From Buttiauxella brennerae ATCC 51605 (GTDB taxonomy: Bacteria > Pseudomonadota > Gammaproteobacteria > Enterobacterales > Enterobacteriaceae), in assembly GCF_001654925.1 (NCBI RefSeq), contig NZ_LXER01000015.1:1-64000 (forward strand): 64,000 bases of DNA, given 5' to 3'. The notes beneath the pieces are model-generated. The model made no database searches. It was not told the origin of the DNA and saw only the letters and a list, made by a program, of their open reading frames with translations. Below are positions 45,074 through 52,847 of the stretch, piece by piece (within the stretch, counting starts at the first letter, position 1; the number at the start of each line of letters is the position of its first letter). Position numbers and translations under genes: made by a program.

Positions 45074-46411
45074 TTAATCACCCACTTTTTTAAACGTCAC
45101 GGGAACCACGGTGTCACCCGCGTATTTGCCACTGCATTCGGCCACATCGTTCTCACCAGGCTTGCAGGATATTTCCGGCAGCGGATAGCGCGAACCATCG
45201 CTGCAACGTGCATTGCCACGGGTTTTGATCATTAACGTGCCGGACTGCATCAGGCCGGAGAACGTTTCCGCTTTGCAGACAATGTTGTCGCCGTGCACCA
45301 GGCGCACAGTGCCTTTGTTATTGGTGATTTGGTAACGCAGCGTGGGCGGCTTGCCGGTTATCGAATCTTTGACATTGATAGCCACACGCCAGTTGCCATT
45401 CAGGAACTTGGTGGAGCCGATTTTTAATGAATCAGGCGGTAAAACTAACGCGCCTTTGGGGATATCGACAGGGGCGGTTGAGGCAACAGCATCGGGTTCA
45501 GTTTGCGGCGCAGGTTCCGGTGCCGCAGGCTCAACAACTGCCGCTTGCGCAACCGGCAGCGTGGAAACATGGGCAACCGGTTCGGCCTGAATTTGTGCCG
45601 GGGCAATGGCCTTTGGTTTAACTTCAACAGCAACTTTGGCTAAAGGTTCGGCATGGGGCGCCGATACCAGATAATAAGAGAGCGGGGCGGCAATGCTGGC
45701 AACAATGGCGGCGGCAACGGGCAGTAACCAGCGTTTTGGTTTCTTCGCGGCAATCACTTCTGGTATTGCTTCTGGAGCGGCGGTTTGCTCCGGTGCTGTT
45801 TCGACGTGCGGCGCGGTGTAGGCTTGCGCGGCCATGGAATAGAGCGGTTCATCAGGTTCGCTGATGACGATAACCGGTGGCGCGGCTGGTGGTGGCTCAG
45901 GAAGGAACTCGATAACAGGCTCTTGTTCTTCGCTCACGCGCAGGCAATCCAGTGCGTCGGTGCGGGCGCTGCTGTTGAGGTTCACAAAACCCCAGAATGT
46001 CAGTACCGGTTTGCCGTCTATCAAGTACACATGCTGGCTGCCCGGAAACTGCATTGCATTTGCCAGCAATGAACCAAACAGCTGGATGGCGGTTTTTTCA
46101 GCTTGCTGGCAGCGTTGAATGAGCGAGGCGACATTGGTCTGGCAGTTATCCAGGTAACGCAGGGCTTTCTTGCGTTGCTCGTCACTGGCCGCCGCCCAAC
46201 TGATGACAGACCCCTCGCAGGGTGCGTACCAGTCCACCCGGTCGCCTTCATCATTTGGCTGAGGGATCGCCAGGCTATCGACCACCGCTTGCTGTTTGCG
46301 TAAGCGCAATGTCTCGCGAATTTGTAGCGCTGAGTCAAACACCGTCTGCCCGTTTTCGCCAAGCGAAAGAAAGTCATCAAGGCATCCGCTGCGCAATAAT
46401 GTTTTTGCCAC
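45074..46411 (-). CDS. srfA: SrfA-like putative virulence factor, membrane-anchored; start possibly frameshifted
   Basis: From GTG at 46411 the frame gives 445 residues: a ~165-residue cytosolic domain, a Pro-rich stretch (EFLPEPPPAAPPVIV), one membrane helix at about 228-250 (LLPVAAAIVASIAAPLSYYL) after KKPKR, a Pro/Ala-rich linker, and a ~115-residue domain with several cysteines predicted outside. It is the first gene of srfABC. The frame-start looks unnatural: reading the CCC at 46421-46423 (GGG on the coding strand) as four bases joins it to an ATG at 46449, giving MAQVELKTAGIDDVAKTLLR. A single missing base is therefore suspected. Name by gene order and similarity to Salmonella SrfA. 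Confidence 0.75.
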   Translation of the reverse strand: MAKTLLRSGCLDDFLSLGENGQTVFDSALQIRETLRLRKQQAVVDSLAIPQPNDEGDRVDWYAPCEGSVISWAAASDEQRKKALRYLDNCQTNVASLIQRCQQAEKTAIQLFGSLLANAMQFPGSQHVYLIDGKPVLTFWGFVNLNSSARTDALDCLRVSEEQEPVIEFLPEPPPAAPPVIVISEPDEPLYSMAAQAYTAPHVETAPEQTAAPEAIPEVIAAKKPKRWLLPVAAAIVASIAAPLSYYLVSAPHAEPLAKVAVEVKPKAIAPAQIQAEPVAHVSTLPVAQAAVVEPAAPEPAPQTEPDAVASTAPVDIPKGALVLPPDSLKIGSTKFLNGNWRVAINVKDSITGKPPTLRYQITNNKGTVRLVHGDNIVCKAETFSGLMQSGTLMIKTRGNARCSDGSRYPLPEISCKPGENDVAECSGKYAGDTVVPVTFKKVGD

Positions 46412-46608
46412 GTCATCAATCCCGCTGTTTTCAGCTCAACTTGAGCCATCTTCACACTTTCCATTTTACGGATTTCCGGCGCAGGCAAACGGCCCAATAG
46501 GCGGCACTTTTTTCTAATTCTCGGGCGATTGCACTTAAGTCATTGGGTGACCCTGCGTTTTTGTGCTACTGATTATTCTTCCCCAAAAGCTAAAAGGGCC
46601 TTCAATCC

Positions 46609-47322
46609 ATGACACAAAACTTGCCGCTATTATTGGTTCAAATGGGCCATCCGCCGTTAGATATTCGTAAAGCCGTTGGTGAGCAACCGGCCTGGTTTAG
46701 CGCTGCGTTGGGTGATGTTGGCCCGATCAGCGTGGTGTGCCCATTTGAAGGGGAGCCGTTGCCCGCAGTGGGAACGTTTAGTGGTGCGGTGATTTCTGGT
46801 TCGTGGGCGATGGTGACGGAACACGAAGCGTGGAGCGAGCGCACCGCCGAGTGGCTGCGGGAGATTATTCAGACAGGCATACCCGTGTTGGGCGTCTGTT
46901 ATGGGCACCAGTTGATGGCCTATGCGCTAGGTGGCGTGGTGGATTATCACCCTAAGGGCAGCGAAGTCGGGCAAATTGCCGTCACGCTGAATGATGTGGC
47001 ACCTGATGATCCGTTGCTTAACGGATTGCCGAAGACATTCGATACGTTTTTAAGCCATGAGCAGAGCGTCCTTGAACTGCCTCCAGGTGCCGTGGTTCTG
47101 GGCGCATCACATCATGATCCGCACCAGATAATCCGTTATTCACCCAGCGCTTTTTCAGTGCAATTCCATCCAGAATTTAGCGCCCCTGTGATGAATAAAA
47201 TCATCACAAGTCGCAGTGAAAGGGTGGCGATGAAAGGCAAAGACCGTGATGCATTATTGGCTGCGGTGAATGACACGCCGTTCTCGCGAGCGATCCTGCA
47301 ACGGTTTGTTGCATCATTGTAA
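46609..47322 (+). CDS. class I glutamine amidotransferase-like protein
   Basis: A 237-residue stand-alone GATase domain with a full triad: nucleophile Cys97 in GVCYGHQLMA, His187 and Glu189 in VQFHPEF. It would release ammonia from glutamine or hydrolyse a gamma-glutamyl amide such as a gamma-glutamyl polyamine. No synthase partner is adjacent, so the acceptor is unknown. Divergent from srfA across about 145-200 bp. Resembles GMP synthase-like GATase proteins of enterobacteria. Confidence 0.88.
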   Translation: MTQNLPLLLVQMGHPPLDIRKAVGEQPAWFSAALGDVGPISVVCPFEGEPLPAVGTFSGAVISGSWAMVTEHEAWSERTAEWLREIIQTGIPVLGVCYGHQLMAYALGGVVDYHPKGSEVGQIAVTLNDVAPDDPLLNGLPKTFDTFLSHEQSVLELPPGAVVLGASHHDPHQIIRYSPSAFSVQFHPEFSAPVMNKIITSRSERVAMKGKDRDALLAAVNDTPFSRAILQRFVASL

Positions 47323-47495
47323 AAACCATTAGCGGTATTTTGTGCTGCGTCTGACGTAAAAATGCACGAATATCGCTGTTATTGAATAACGTGAGAGCCT
47401 TTTGTTATTTGTCAGCGACGCAGGGTTATGGTGTGATTAATACTTAAAATAATAAGTTCACACATCACTTTGGCAAGCATCTAAAAGGCAAAAAT

Positions 47496-49097
47496 ATGTC
47501 GACAGGGAAAACACTACTCGCGCTGCTGTTAAGCAGTCTGTTACCGGCATCTGCGGCGTTCGCCGCCGCAAATAACAGTACGCTGGTTTACTGTTCCGAA
47601 GCCTCTCCAGAATCCTTCAACCCACAAATCGCCAGCTCCGGCCCAACTTTCGTTGCCAGCTCGCAAACGCTGTATAACCGCCTGGTCGAGTTCCGTACCA
47701 GCGATAACCTGCCGGTGCCATCACTGGCGACCGCGTGGGAAATCAGCCCGGACGGTAAAACCTATACCTTTACCTTGCGTAAGGGCGTGAAATTAAACAG
47801 CAATAAAGAATTTAAGCCGACGCGTGACTTTAACGCCGACGACGTGGTTTTCTCGGTGATGCGCCAGAAAGACCCGAAAAACCCGTACCACAATGTATCG
47901 CAGGCGACTTACGAATACTTTAATGATGTCGGGCTCGATAAGCTGATTACCGACGTGAAGAAGATTGATGACAATCACGTCCAGTTCACGTTGAGCGAGC
48001 CAAATGCGGCGTTCCTTGCCGACTGGGGCATGGACTTTGCTTCGATTCTATCGGCTGAATATGCTGATGCCATGCTAAAAGCGGGCACGCCAGAAAAAGT
48101 GGATACCGCGCCAATCGGCACCGGCCCGTACGCGTTACAGGAATACAAAGTGGATTCGTTGATTCGTTATATCGCGAACCCGAATTACTGGAATGGCGAA
48201 GTGCCGACCAAACACCTGATCTTCTCAATCACGCCAAATGTGCAGACACGTATGGCGAAATTGCAGAAGAACGAGTGCCAGATTATCCCCGCACCGGCAC
48301 CGGTTCAGTTTGAAGCCATTAAATCTGACAAGAACCTCGAGTTGCATACCGTCGATGGTTTGAACGTGGGTTATCTGGCGTTCAATACCACTAAAAAACC
48401 GTTTGATAACGTGCTGGTCCGCCAGGCACTGAACTACGCCGTCGATAAGCAAGCCATTATTAATGCGGTGTTTATGGGCTCAGGCACTATTGCCAAATCG
48501 CCAATTCCACCTGCGATGTTAGGTTATGATAAAACACTTAACGATCGTTCCTACAACCCAGCCAAAGCAAAAGCGTTGTTGAAGCAAGCGGGATTAGAGA
48601 AAGGTTTCGATACCGATTTGTGGTCAATGCCGGTGCAACGCCCGTACAACCCGAACTCACGCCGTATCGCTGAGATGATCCAGCATGACTGGGCGAAAGT
48701 CGGTGTGAACGCGAAAATCGTCACCTTTGAGTGGGGCGAATATCTTGCAGGCATGCGTAAAGGCGAGCACTCTTCCGCGCTGTTTGGCTGGATGAGCGAC
48801 AACGGTGACCCGGATAATTTCGCGGACACACTGCTGGGTTGCGGCAGCATTAAAAGCGGCTCTAACGTCGCGCGCTGGTGCGATAAAGATTACGACGCGT
48901 TGACGAAGAAAGCGAAGCTGACCAGCGACCCGGCTGCTCGTGCCAAATTGTACGAACAGGCGCAGGAAGTGTTCTACCAGCAAGCTCCGTGGATCCCACT
49001 CGCGAACGGTAAAACCTTCTACGCGACCCGCAGCAATGTGACAGGTTACAGCGTAAGCCTGAACGGTAGCGATTTCTCGAAAGCCAAATTGAATTAA
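47496..49097 (+). CDS. DppA-like periplasmic peptide-binding protein (second copy)
   Basis: A 533-residue family 5 solute-binding protein with a signal peptide ending ASAAFAAANN. Mature words LVYCSEASPESFNPQIASSG, IGTGPYALQEY, KNECQIIPAPAPV and LWSMPVQRPYNPNSRR align with DppA and with the first copy at 25649, but the ligand-proximal segments differ (for example SDNGDPDNFADTLLGCGS against TATGDPDNFFGPLFTC). It is alone, with no permease genes nearby, so it likely uses a distant peptide transporter with a different specificity. Confidence 0.92.
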   Translation: MSTGKTLLALLLSSLLPASAAFAAANNSTLVYCSEASPESFNPQIASSGPTFVASSQTLYNRLVEFRTSDNLPVPSLATAWEISPDGKTYTFTLRKGVKLNSNKEFKPTRDFNADDVVFSVMRQKDPKNPYHNVSQATYEYFNDVGLDKLITDVKKIDDNHVQFTLSEPNAAFLADWGMDFASILSAEYADAMLKAGTPEKVDTAPIGTGPYALQEYKVDSLIRYIANPNYWNGEVPTKHLIFSITPNVQTRMAKLQKNECQIIPAPAPVQFEAIKSDKNLELHTVDGLNVGYLAFNTTKKPFDNVLVRQALNYAVDKQAIINAVFMGSGTIAKSPIPPAMLGYDKTLNDRSYNPAKAKALLKQAGLEKGFDTDLWSMPVQRPYNPNSRRIAEMIQHDWAKVGVNAKIVTFEWGEYLAGMRKGEHSSALFGWMSDNGDPDNFADTLLGCGSIKSGSNVARWCDKDYDALTKKAKLTSDPAARAKLYEQAQEVFYQQAPWIPLANGKTFYATRSNVTGYSVSLNGSDFSKAKLN

Positions 49098-49169
49098 TCT
49101 CGACGGACGCTTCCTGATATGGGAAGCGTCATATTTTGGACTCGGTAAATACACAAACAAGGATGAAAA

Positions 49170-49670
49170 ATGGTTACGTTCAGACCTATGTTACGCCATG
49201 ATTTTCTCGCCTTTGTTGATTACTTCGTTGTGGATTATGCAAGTGAGATAGCCAGTAGTTATCGACTATCCGAAGCGGATGCTTTATTACAGGCGCGACG
49301 TGAGACAGAGGCAAGTTTCCCGGACGGTGAAAAGAGTGCCGGGCAGGTCGTGTTATGCATTACACAAACCCATTTGGGTGAAGAACAGCATATTGGCTAT
49401 CTATGGTATAAGCCGGACTCAGAACTAAAATCTGTTTACATCAACGACTTTTATCTCTTTCCTCAGTTTCGTGGCCTGGGGCTGGGTAGTGAGGCGATGA
49501 AAAGTCTGGAAGAGCGGCTAATTCAGCAAGGCTATAACCAGATCAAACTTCGGGTGGCTGGAGATAACCGCAGAGCCAGACAGGTCTATGAAACTAACGG
49601 TTTTGCTGTCACCGGTATCAATATGAACAAAATATTGGGTGTTTCTTCCCATCCTGCTTCTGAAGATTAA
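49170..49670 (+). CDS. GNAT-family N-acetyltransferase
   Basis: A 166-residue single GNAT domain. The acetyl-CoA motif A region reads LFPQFRGLGLGSEAMKSLEE, with Q/RxxGxG/A in place, and motif B is KLRVAGDNRRARQVYETNGF. N-terminal text (FRPMLRHDFLAFVDYFVVDY) suggests a small-molecule or amino-group substrate; the target cannot be told. It is 5 bp ahead of the hydrolase gene, so the two are probably co-transcribed. AAGGATG precedes the ATG. Confidence 0.88.
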   Translation: MVTFRPMLRHDFLAFVDYFVVDYASEIASSYRLSEADALLQARRETEASFPDGEKSAGQVVLCITQTHLGEEQHIGYLWYKPDSELKSVYINDFYLFPQFRGLGLGSEAMKSLEERLIQQGYNQIKLRVAGDNRRARQVYETNGFAVTGINMNKILGVSSHPASED

Positions 49671-49674
49671 TGGT

Positions 49675-50430
49675 ATGGAATCGTTTTTCTCCGCTGTAGC
49701 AAAATGCCGCGTTCGCTGGCTGGACTTACCCGGAACAGGGACGCCATTAGTTTTTGTTCATGGCCTTGGTTGCGCCTCATCTTATGAATATCCTCGCGTC
49801 GTTGCTGATAAAAATTTTGCTGGACGAAGGGCGATTCTTATCGACCTTCCGGGTTACGGATATAGCGAGAAACCCAAAGATTTCAGTTATACAATTACCG
49901 AGCAGTCTGCAGTCGTTGCCGAACTGATTTCCCATCTCTGTTTGAAAAAGTTCTTTCTCTATGGCCACAGTATGGGAGGCAGTATTTGTATTGAGGCTTC
50001 TCAACGATTAGCTGAATGTCTGTGCGCGTTGATTGTTTCTGAACCCAACTTCCATCCAGGAGGTGGGTTTTTCAGCAAACAAATATGCAGCTATACAGAA
50101 GATAATTATGTCGCACGCATCCATACATCTTTGGTCGCCGACGAAACGGGCCCCTGGGCAGGAAGTTTATCTGTTGCCGCACCTTGGGCTGTTTGGCGAG
50201 GAGCCGATAGTCTGATAACCGGGAATAACTGGTTTGAGATGTTCGCGCATCTGAAGAAACCCAAAAGCCTAATATTCGGTGAAAGCTCCTTGCCTGATAG
50301 CGATTTCACTAAAGTTCAAACCCTGAAAATCACGACTACAGTATTACCAGACTGCGGGCATTCAATGTCGTGGGAAAATCCGTCTGCGTTGTCCCATGCT
50401 CTGGATACATTCTGCAAAATGCATGAGTGA
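49675..50430 (+). CDS. alpha/beta-hydrolase
   Basis: A 251-residue alpha/beta-hydrolase. VFVHGLGCASSY supplies the oxyanion hole, the nucleophile Ser is in GHSMGGSICIEA, and the catalytic His is in LPDCGHSMSWENP. ATG at 49675 lies just past the acetyltransferase stop; the frame is open 36 bases further up but that would overlap. Base composition is lower in GC than neighbouring genes, so this acetyltransferase-hydrolase pair may be acquired. Substrate unknown. Confidence 0.87.
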   Translation: MESFFSAVAKCRVRWLDLPGTGTPLVFVHGLGCASSYEYPRVVADKNFAGRRAILIDLPGYGYSEKPKDFSYTITEQSAVVAELISHLCLKKFFLYGHSMGGSICIEASQRLAECLCALIVSEPNFHPGGGFFSKQICSYTEDNYVARIHTSLVADETGPWAGSLSVAAPWAVWRGADSLITGNNWFEMFAHLKKPKSLIFGESSLPDSDFTKVQTLKITTTVLPDCGHSMSWENPSALSHALDTFCKMHE

Positions 50431-50552
50431 ATGGTCATGACGGTGATACTTATGCTTGAAAAATTGCTGCCGAGTCATAGCGATAGAGATAAATTTATTG
50501 ATTCCTCACCTGAAAAGGTTAGGGTGTCGGTACAAAAATTAAGGAGATTGTT

Positions 50553-50786
50553 ATGGCGCACCTTGAAGACGTAATTGCCCGCGTAGACGCAGCGGTAACT
50601 GAAAATGTGATTGAGCATATGAATGAGTTGCTGATTGAACTGAGCGATGATGCTGAGTTAACCCGCGAAGACCGTTATGCGCAGCAACAGCGCTTGCGTA
50701 TCGCCATTGCGCAGAAAGGCCATCACCATAAAGCGGAGTCTGAAGAGCGCCGCGAAGCCTTAACGAAAGGCGGCACTATTGTTTAA
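50553..50786 (+). CDS. ydcY: YdcY, DUF2526 protein
   Basis: A 77-residue charged helical protein, equal in length to E. coli YdcY and close in text (VIARVDAAV, HMNELLIELSDDAEL, REDRYAQQQRLR, LTKGGTIV). Function unknown. A strong AAGGAG lies 7 bp before the ATG, and a terminator follows directly, so it is a single-gene unit. Confidence 0.93.
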   Translation: MAHLEDVIARVDAAVTENVIEHMNELLIELSDDAELTREDRYAQQQRLRIAIAQKGHHHKAESEERREALTKGGTIV

Positions 50787-50790
50787 CGAT

Positions 50791-50816
50791 GGGCGGGAAT
50801 TTCCCGCCTTATTTTT
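50791..50816 (+). terminator. rho-independent terminator after ydcY
   Basis: GGCGGGAA / TTCCCGCC hairpin, then TTATTTTT. It also insulates the urea operon from read-through. Confidence 0.88.
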
Positions 50817-50981
50817 AATGAATTATTAGGAATTAAAAAAGTATAAGTAAATAGTATGACGGCGAATATCTGCACCTTCCTGGATAAATAATTTCATTGC
50901 ACGCTCTAAAAGAGTGCGGGGAAATATTCCACTTCACCTCTGATGGCCTCTAATTAACTGAATGTGATAATAATTAAAACT

Positions 50982-50998
50982 TTGGCACGCTAAATGCT
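50982..50998 (+). promoter_or_regulatory. sigma-54 (-24/-12) promoter of the urea-use operon
   Basis: TTGGCACGCTAAATGCT matches TGGCACG-N4-TTGC[AT]: GG at 50984-50985 and GC at 50996-50997, with exactly 12 bases from the first G of one pair to the G of the other. This is the fixed spacing required by RpoN. Transcription would begin near 51009, which rules out the in-frame ATG at 50994 and points to 51024 or 51039 as the start codon. A nitrogen-regulated promoter fits a urea-scavenging operon; I see only partial NtrC-like half sites (TGCACC near 50872, TTGCACG...GTGCGG near 50897). Confidence 0.75.
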
Positions 50999-51038
50999 TT
51001 ATTCATTCCATCTTGTATACCAGATGGGATTCCAGTTT

Positions 51039-52835
51039 ATGTCAGTAGCGACTTTGTCTGAATGGGTAGCGAGTTACCGCCAGCACCCGCAACAGCTTGT
51101 GGCGGCATATCAACAATTAGATGCAGATTTATCTCGCGATGATAATGCCTGGATATATATTGCATCGCATGACGAAATCTATGCGCAATTAACCACAATT
51201 TTTCAGGTAATTAATTCTGGCGAAAAACAAACAGGTGACTTCCCATTATTAGGGGTTCCTTTTGCTGCGAAAGATAATATTGATGTAGCCGGAATGCCGA
51301 CCACTGCCGCTTGTCCTGAGTTTACTTACGTTCCTGAAAAAGACGCAACGGTGATTGCCCGCCTGAAAAGCGCAGGGGCGATTGTTGTTGGCAAAACCAA
51401 CCTCGACCAGTTTGCTACCGGGTTAGTCGGTACGCGCTCCCCATTTGGTGCGGTAAAAAATACCTTTAATCCAGACTATGTCAGCGGTGGCTCAAGCTCT
51501 GGCTCGGCATCCGTGGTGGCTCGCGGGCTGGTGTGCTTCTCGCTGGGAACCGATACCGCAGGCTCCGGGCGCGTCCCGGCGGGGTTTAACAATATTGTTG
51601 GCCTGAAACCCACCAAAGGCTGGATTTCTACCGCAGGCGTGGTTCCCGCATGCCGCCTGAATGACTGCGTTTCGGTGTTCGCATTAACGGTTGAAGATGC
51701 TGAAACTGTCGCCGCCGTGGCGGGCGGCTACGATCCACAAGATCCGTACTCTCGTTCAAACCCGCAGACCGCACCGGCACGTTTTAGCGAGAAGCTACGT
51801 TTCGCCATTCCCGACACGCTGGAATTTTTTGGCGACCGCTTAAGCGAAACCGCATTTGCCAAAACCCTGGCGCGTTTGCAGCAGCAGGGCGCGGAACTGG
51901 TGCCGATTAATTTCAGCGCCTTTAACCAGTTAGCCGAGCAACTTTATTACGGCGCATGGGTAGCTGAGCGCACCGTTGCAGTGGGCGATATTTTCAAAAA
52001 CAAGCCTGAAGCCATGGACCCCACCGTGCGCGGGATTGTGGCCAACGGCCTGAACTACACGGCATGTGACGCCTGGCAGGCGGAATATACCCGCGCGGAA
52101 CTGGCGCAAAAAATTAACGCACAGCTCAGCGAGTTTGACGCGCTGGTGGTGCCAACGTCACCGACCATTCATACCCTCGCTGAAATGGCGCAGGAGCCGG
52201 TGCGTTACAACTCGCAATTTGGCACTTACACCAACTTCACTAATCTGGCCGACCTCTGCGCGCTGGCGCTGCCTGGGGATTTCCGTGAAGACGGTTTGCC
52301 TGCGGGCATCACGATTATCGCGCCCGCATGGCACGACCAGGCCTTGAGCCACTTCGGGAAAAACTGGCAGCAGGCGCTGAACCTGCCGCTGGGGGCAACT
52401 GAAAAAGCACTTCCTGCGAGCATGGCCGCAAAAACTTCTGCAAACCACGTTCGCGTTGCTGTGGTGGGCGCACATCTGCGCGGAATGCCGCTCAACCACC
52501 AGCTCACCACGCGCAATGCAGTGTTTATCGAAGAATCGTACACCGCTGCCAATTACCGCCTTTACGCGCTGGCCAACACTCAGCCGCCAAAACCAGGCCT
52601 GGCCCGCAGCCAGGAAGGGCTGCCGATTGTGGTTGAGCTGTGGGATATCCCACTGGCGCGGTTTGGCGAGTTTGTGGCGGAGATCACAGCACCACTGGGG
52701 ATTGGCACATTAACGCTGGAAGACGGCCGCAGCGTGAAAGGGTTTATTTGCGAGCCCGCAGCACTGGCGGATGCCACGGATATTACCGCGTGGGGCGGCT
52801 GGAAAGCCTGGCTTGCCCGTCACCACAGCGCTTGA
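51039..52835 (+). CDS. atzF: allophanate hydrolase
   Basis: A 598-residue amidase-signature enzyme that hydrolyses allophanate to ammonia and CO2, the second step of ATP-dependent urea breakdown. The Ser-Ser-Lys triad is visible: Lys78 in AAKDNIDVAG, the cis-Ser in GGSSSGSASV (about 152-154) and the nucleophile Ser176 in TDTAGSGRVP. The last ~150 residues (from VAVVGAHLRGMPLN) are the allophanate hydrolase C-terminal domain. ATG at 51039 is chosen because upstream ATGs fall at or before the predicted sigma-54 transcript start. It ends 12 bp before the urea carboxylase gene. Also named uahA or dur1-like. Confidence 0.93.
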   Translation: MSVATLSEWVASYRQHPQQLVAAYQQLDADLSRDDNAWIYIASHDEIYAQLTTIFQVINSGEKQTGDFPLLGVPFAAKDNIDVAGMPTTAACPEFTYVPEKDATVIARLKSAGAIVVGKTNLDQFATGLVGTRSPFGAVKNTFNPDYVSGGSSSGSASVVARGLVCFSLGTDTAGSGRVPAGFNNIVGLKPTKGWISTAGVVPACRLNDCVSVFALTVEDAETVAAVAGGYDPQDPYSRSNPQTAPARFSEKLRFAIPDTLEFFGDRLSETAFAKTLARLQQQGAELVPINFSAFNQLAEQLYYGAWVAERTVAVGDIFKNKPEAMDPTVRGIVANGLNYTACDAWQAEYTRAELAQKINAQLSEFDALVVPTSPTIHTLAEMAQEPVRYNSQFGTYTNFTNLADLCALALPGDFREDGLPAGITIIAPAWHDQALSHFGKNWQQALNLPLGATEKALPASMAAKTSANHVRVAVVGAHLRGMPLNHQLTTRNAVFIEESYTAANYRLYALANTQPPKPGLARSQEGLPIVVELWDIPLARFGEFVAEITAPLGIGTLTLEDGRSVKGFICEPAALADATDITAWGGWKAWLARHHSA

Positions 52836-52847
52836 GGAGGAGGGTCT

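Noticed and set aside
50994-51038. ATG at 50994 as the allophanate hydrolase start
   Set aside because: It overlaps the -12 element of the sigma-54 promoter, so it would lie upstream of the transcript.
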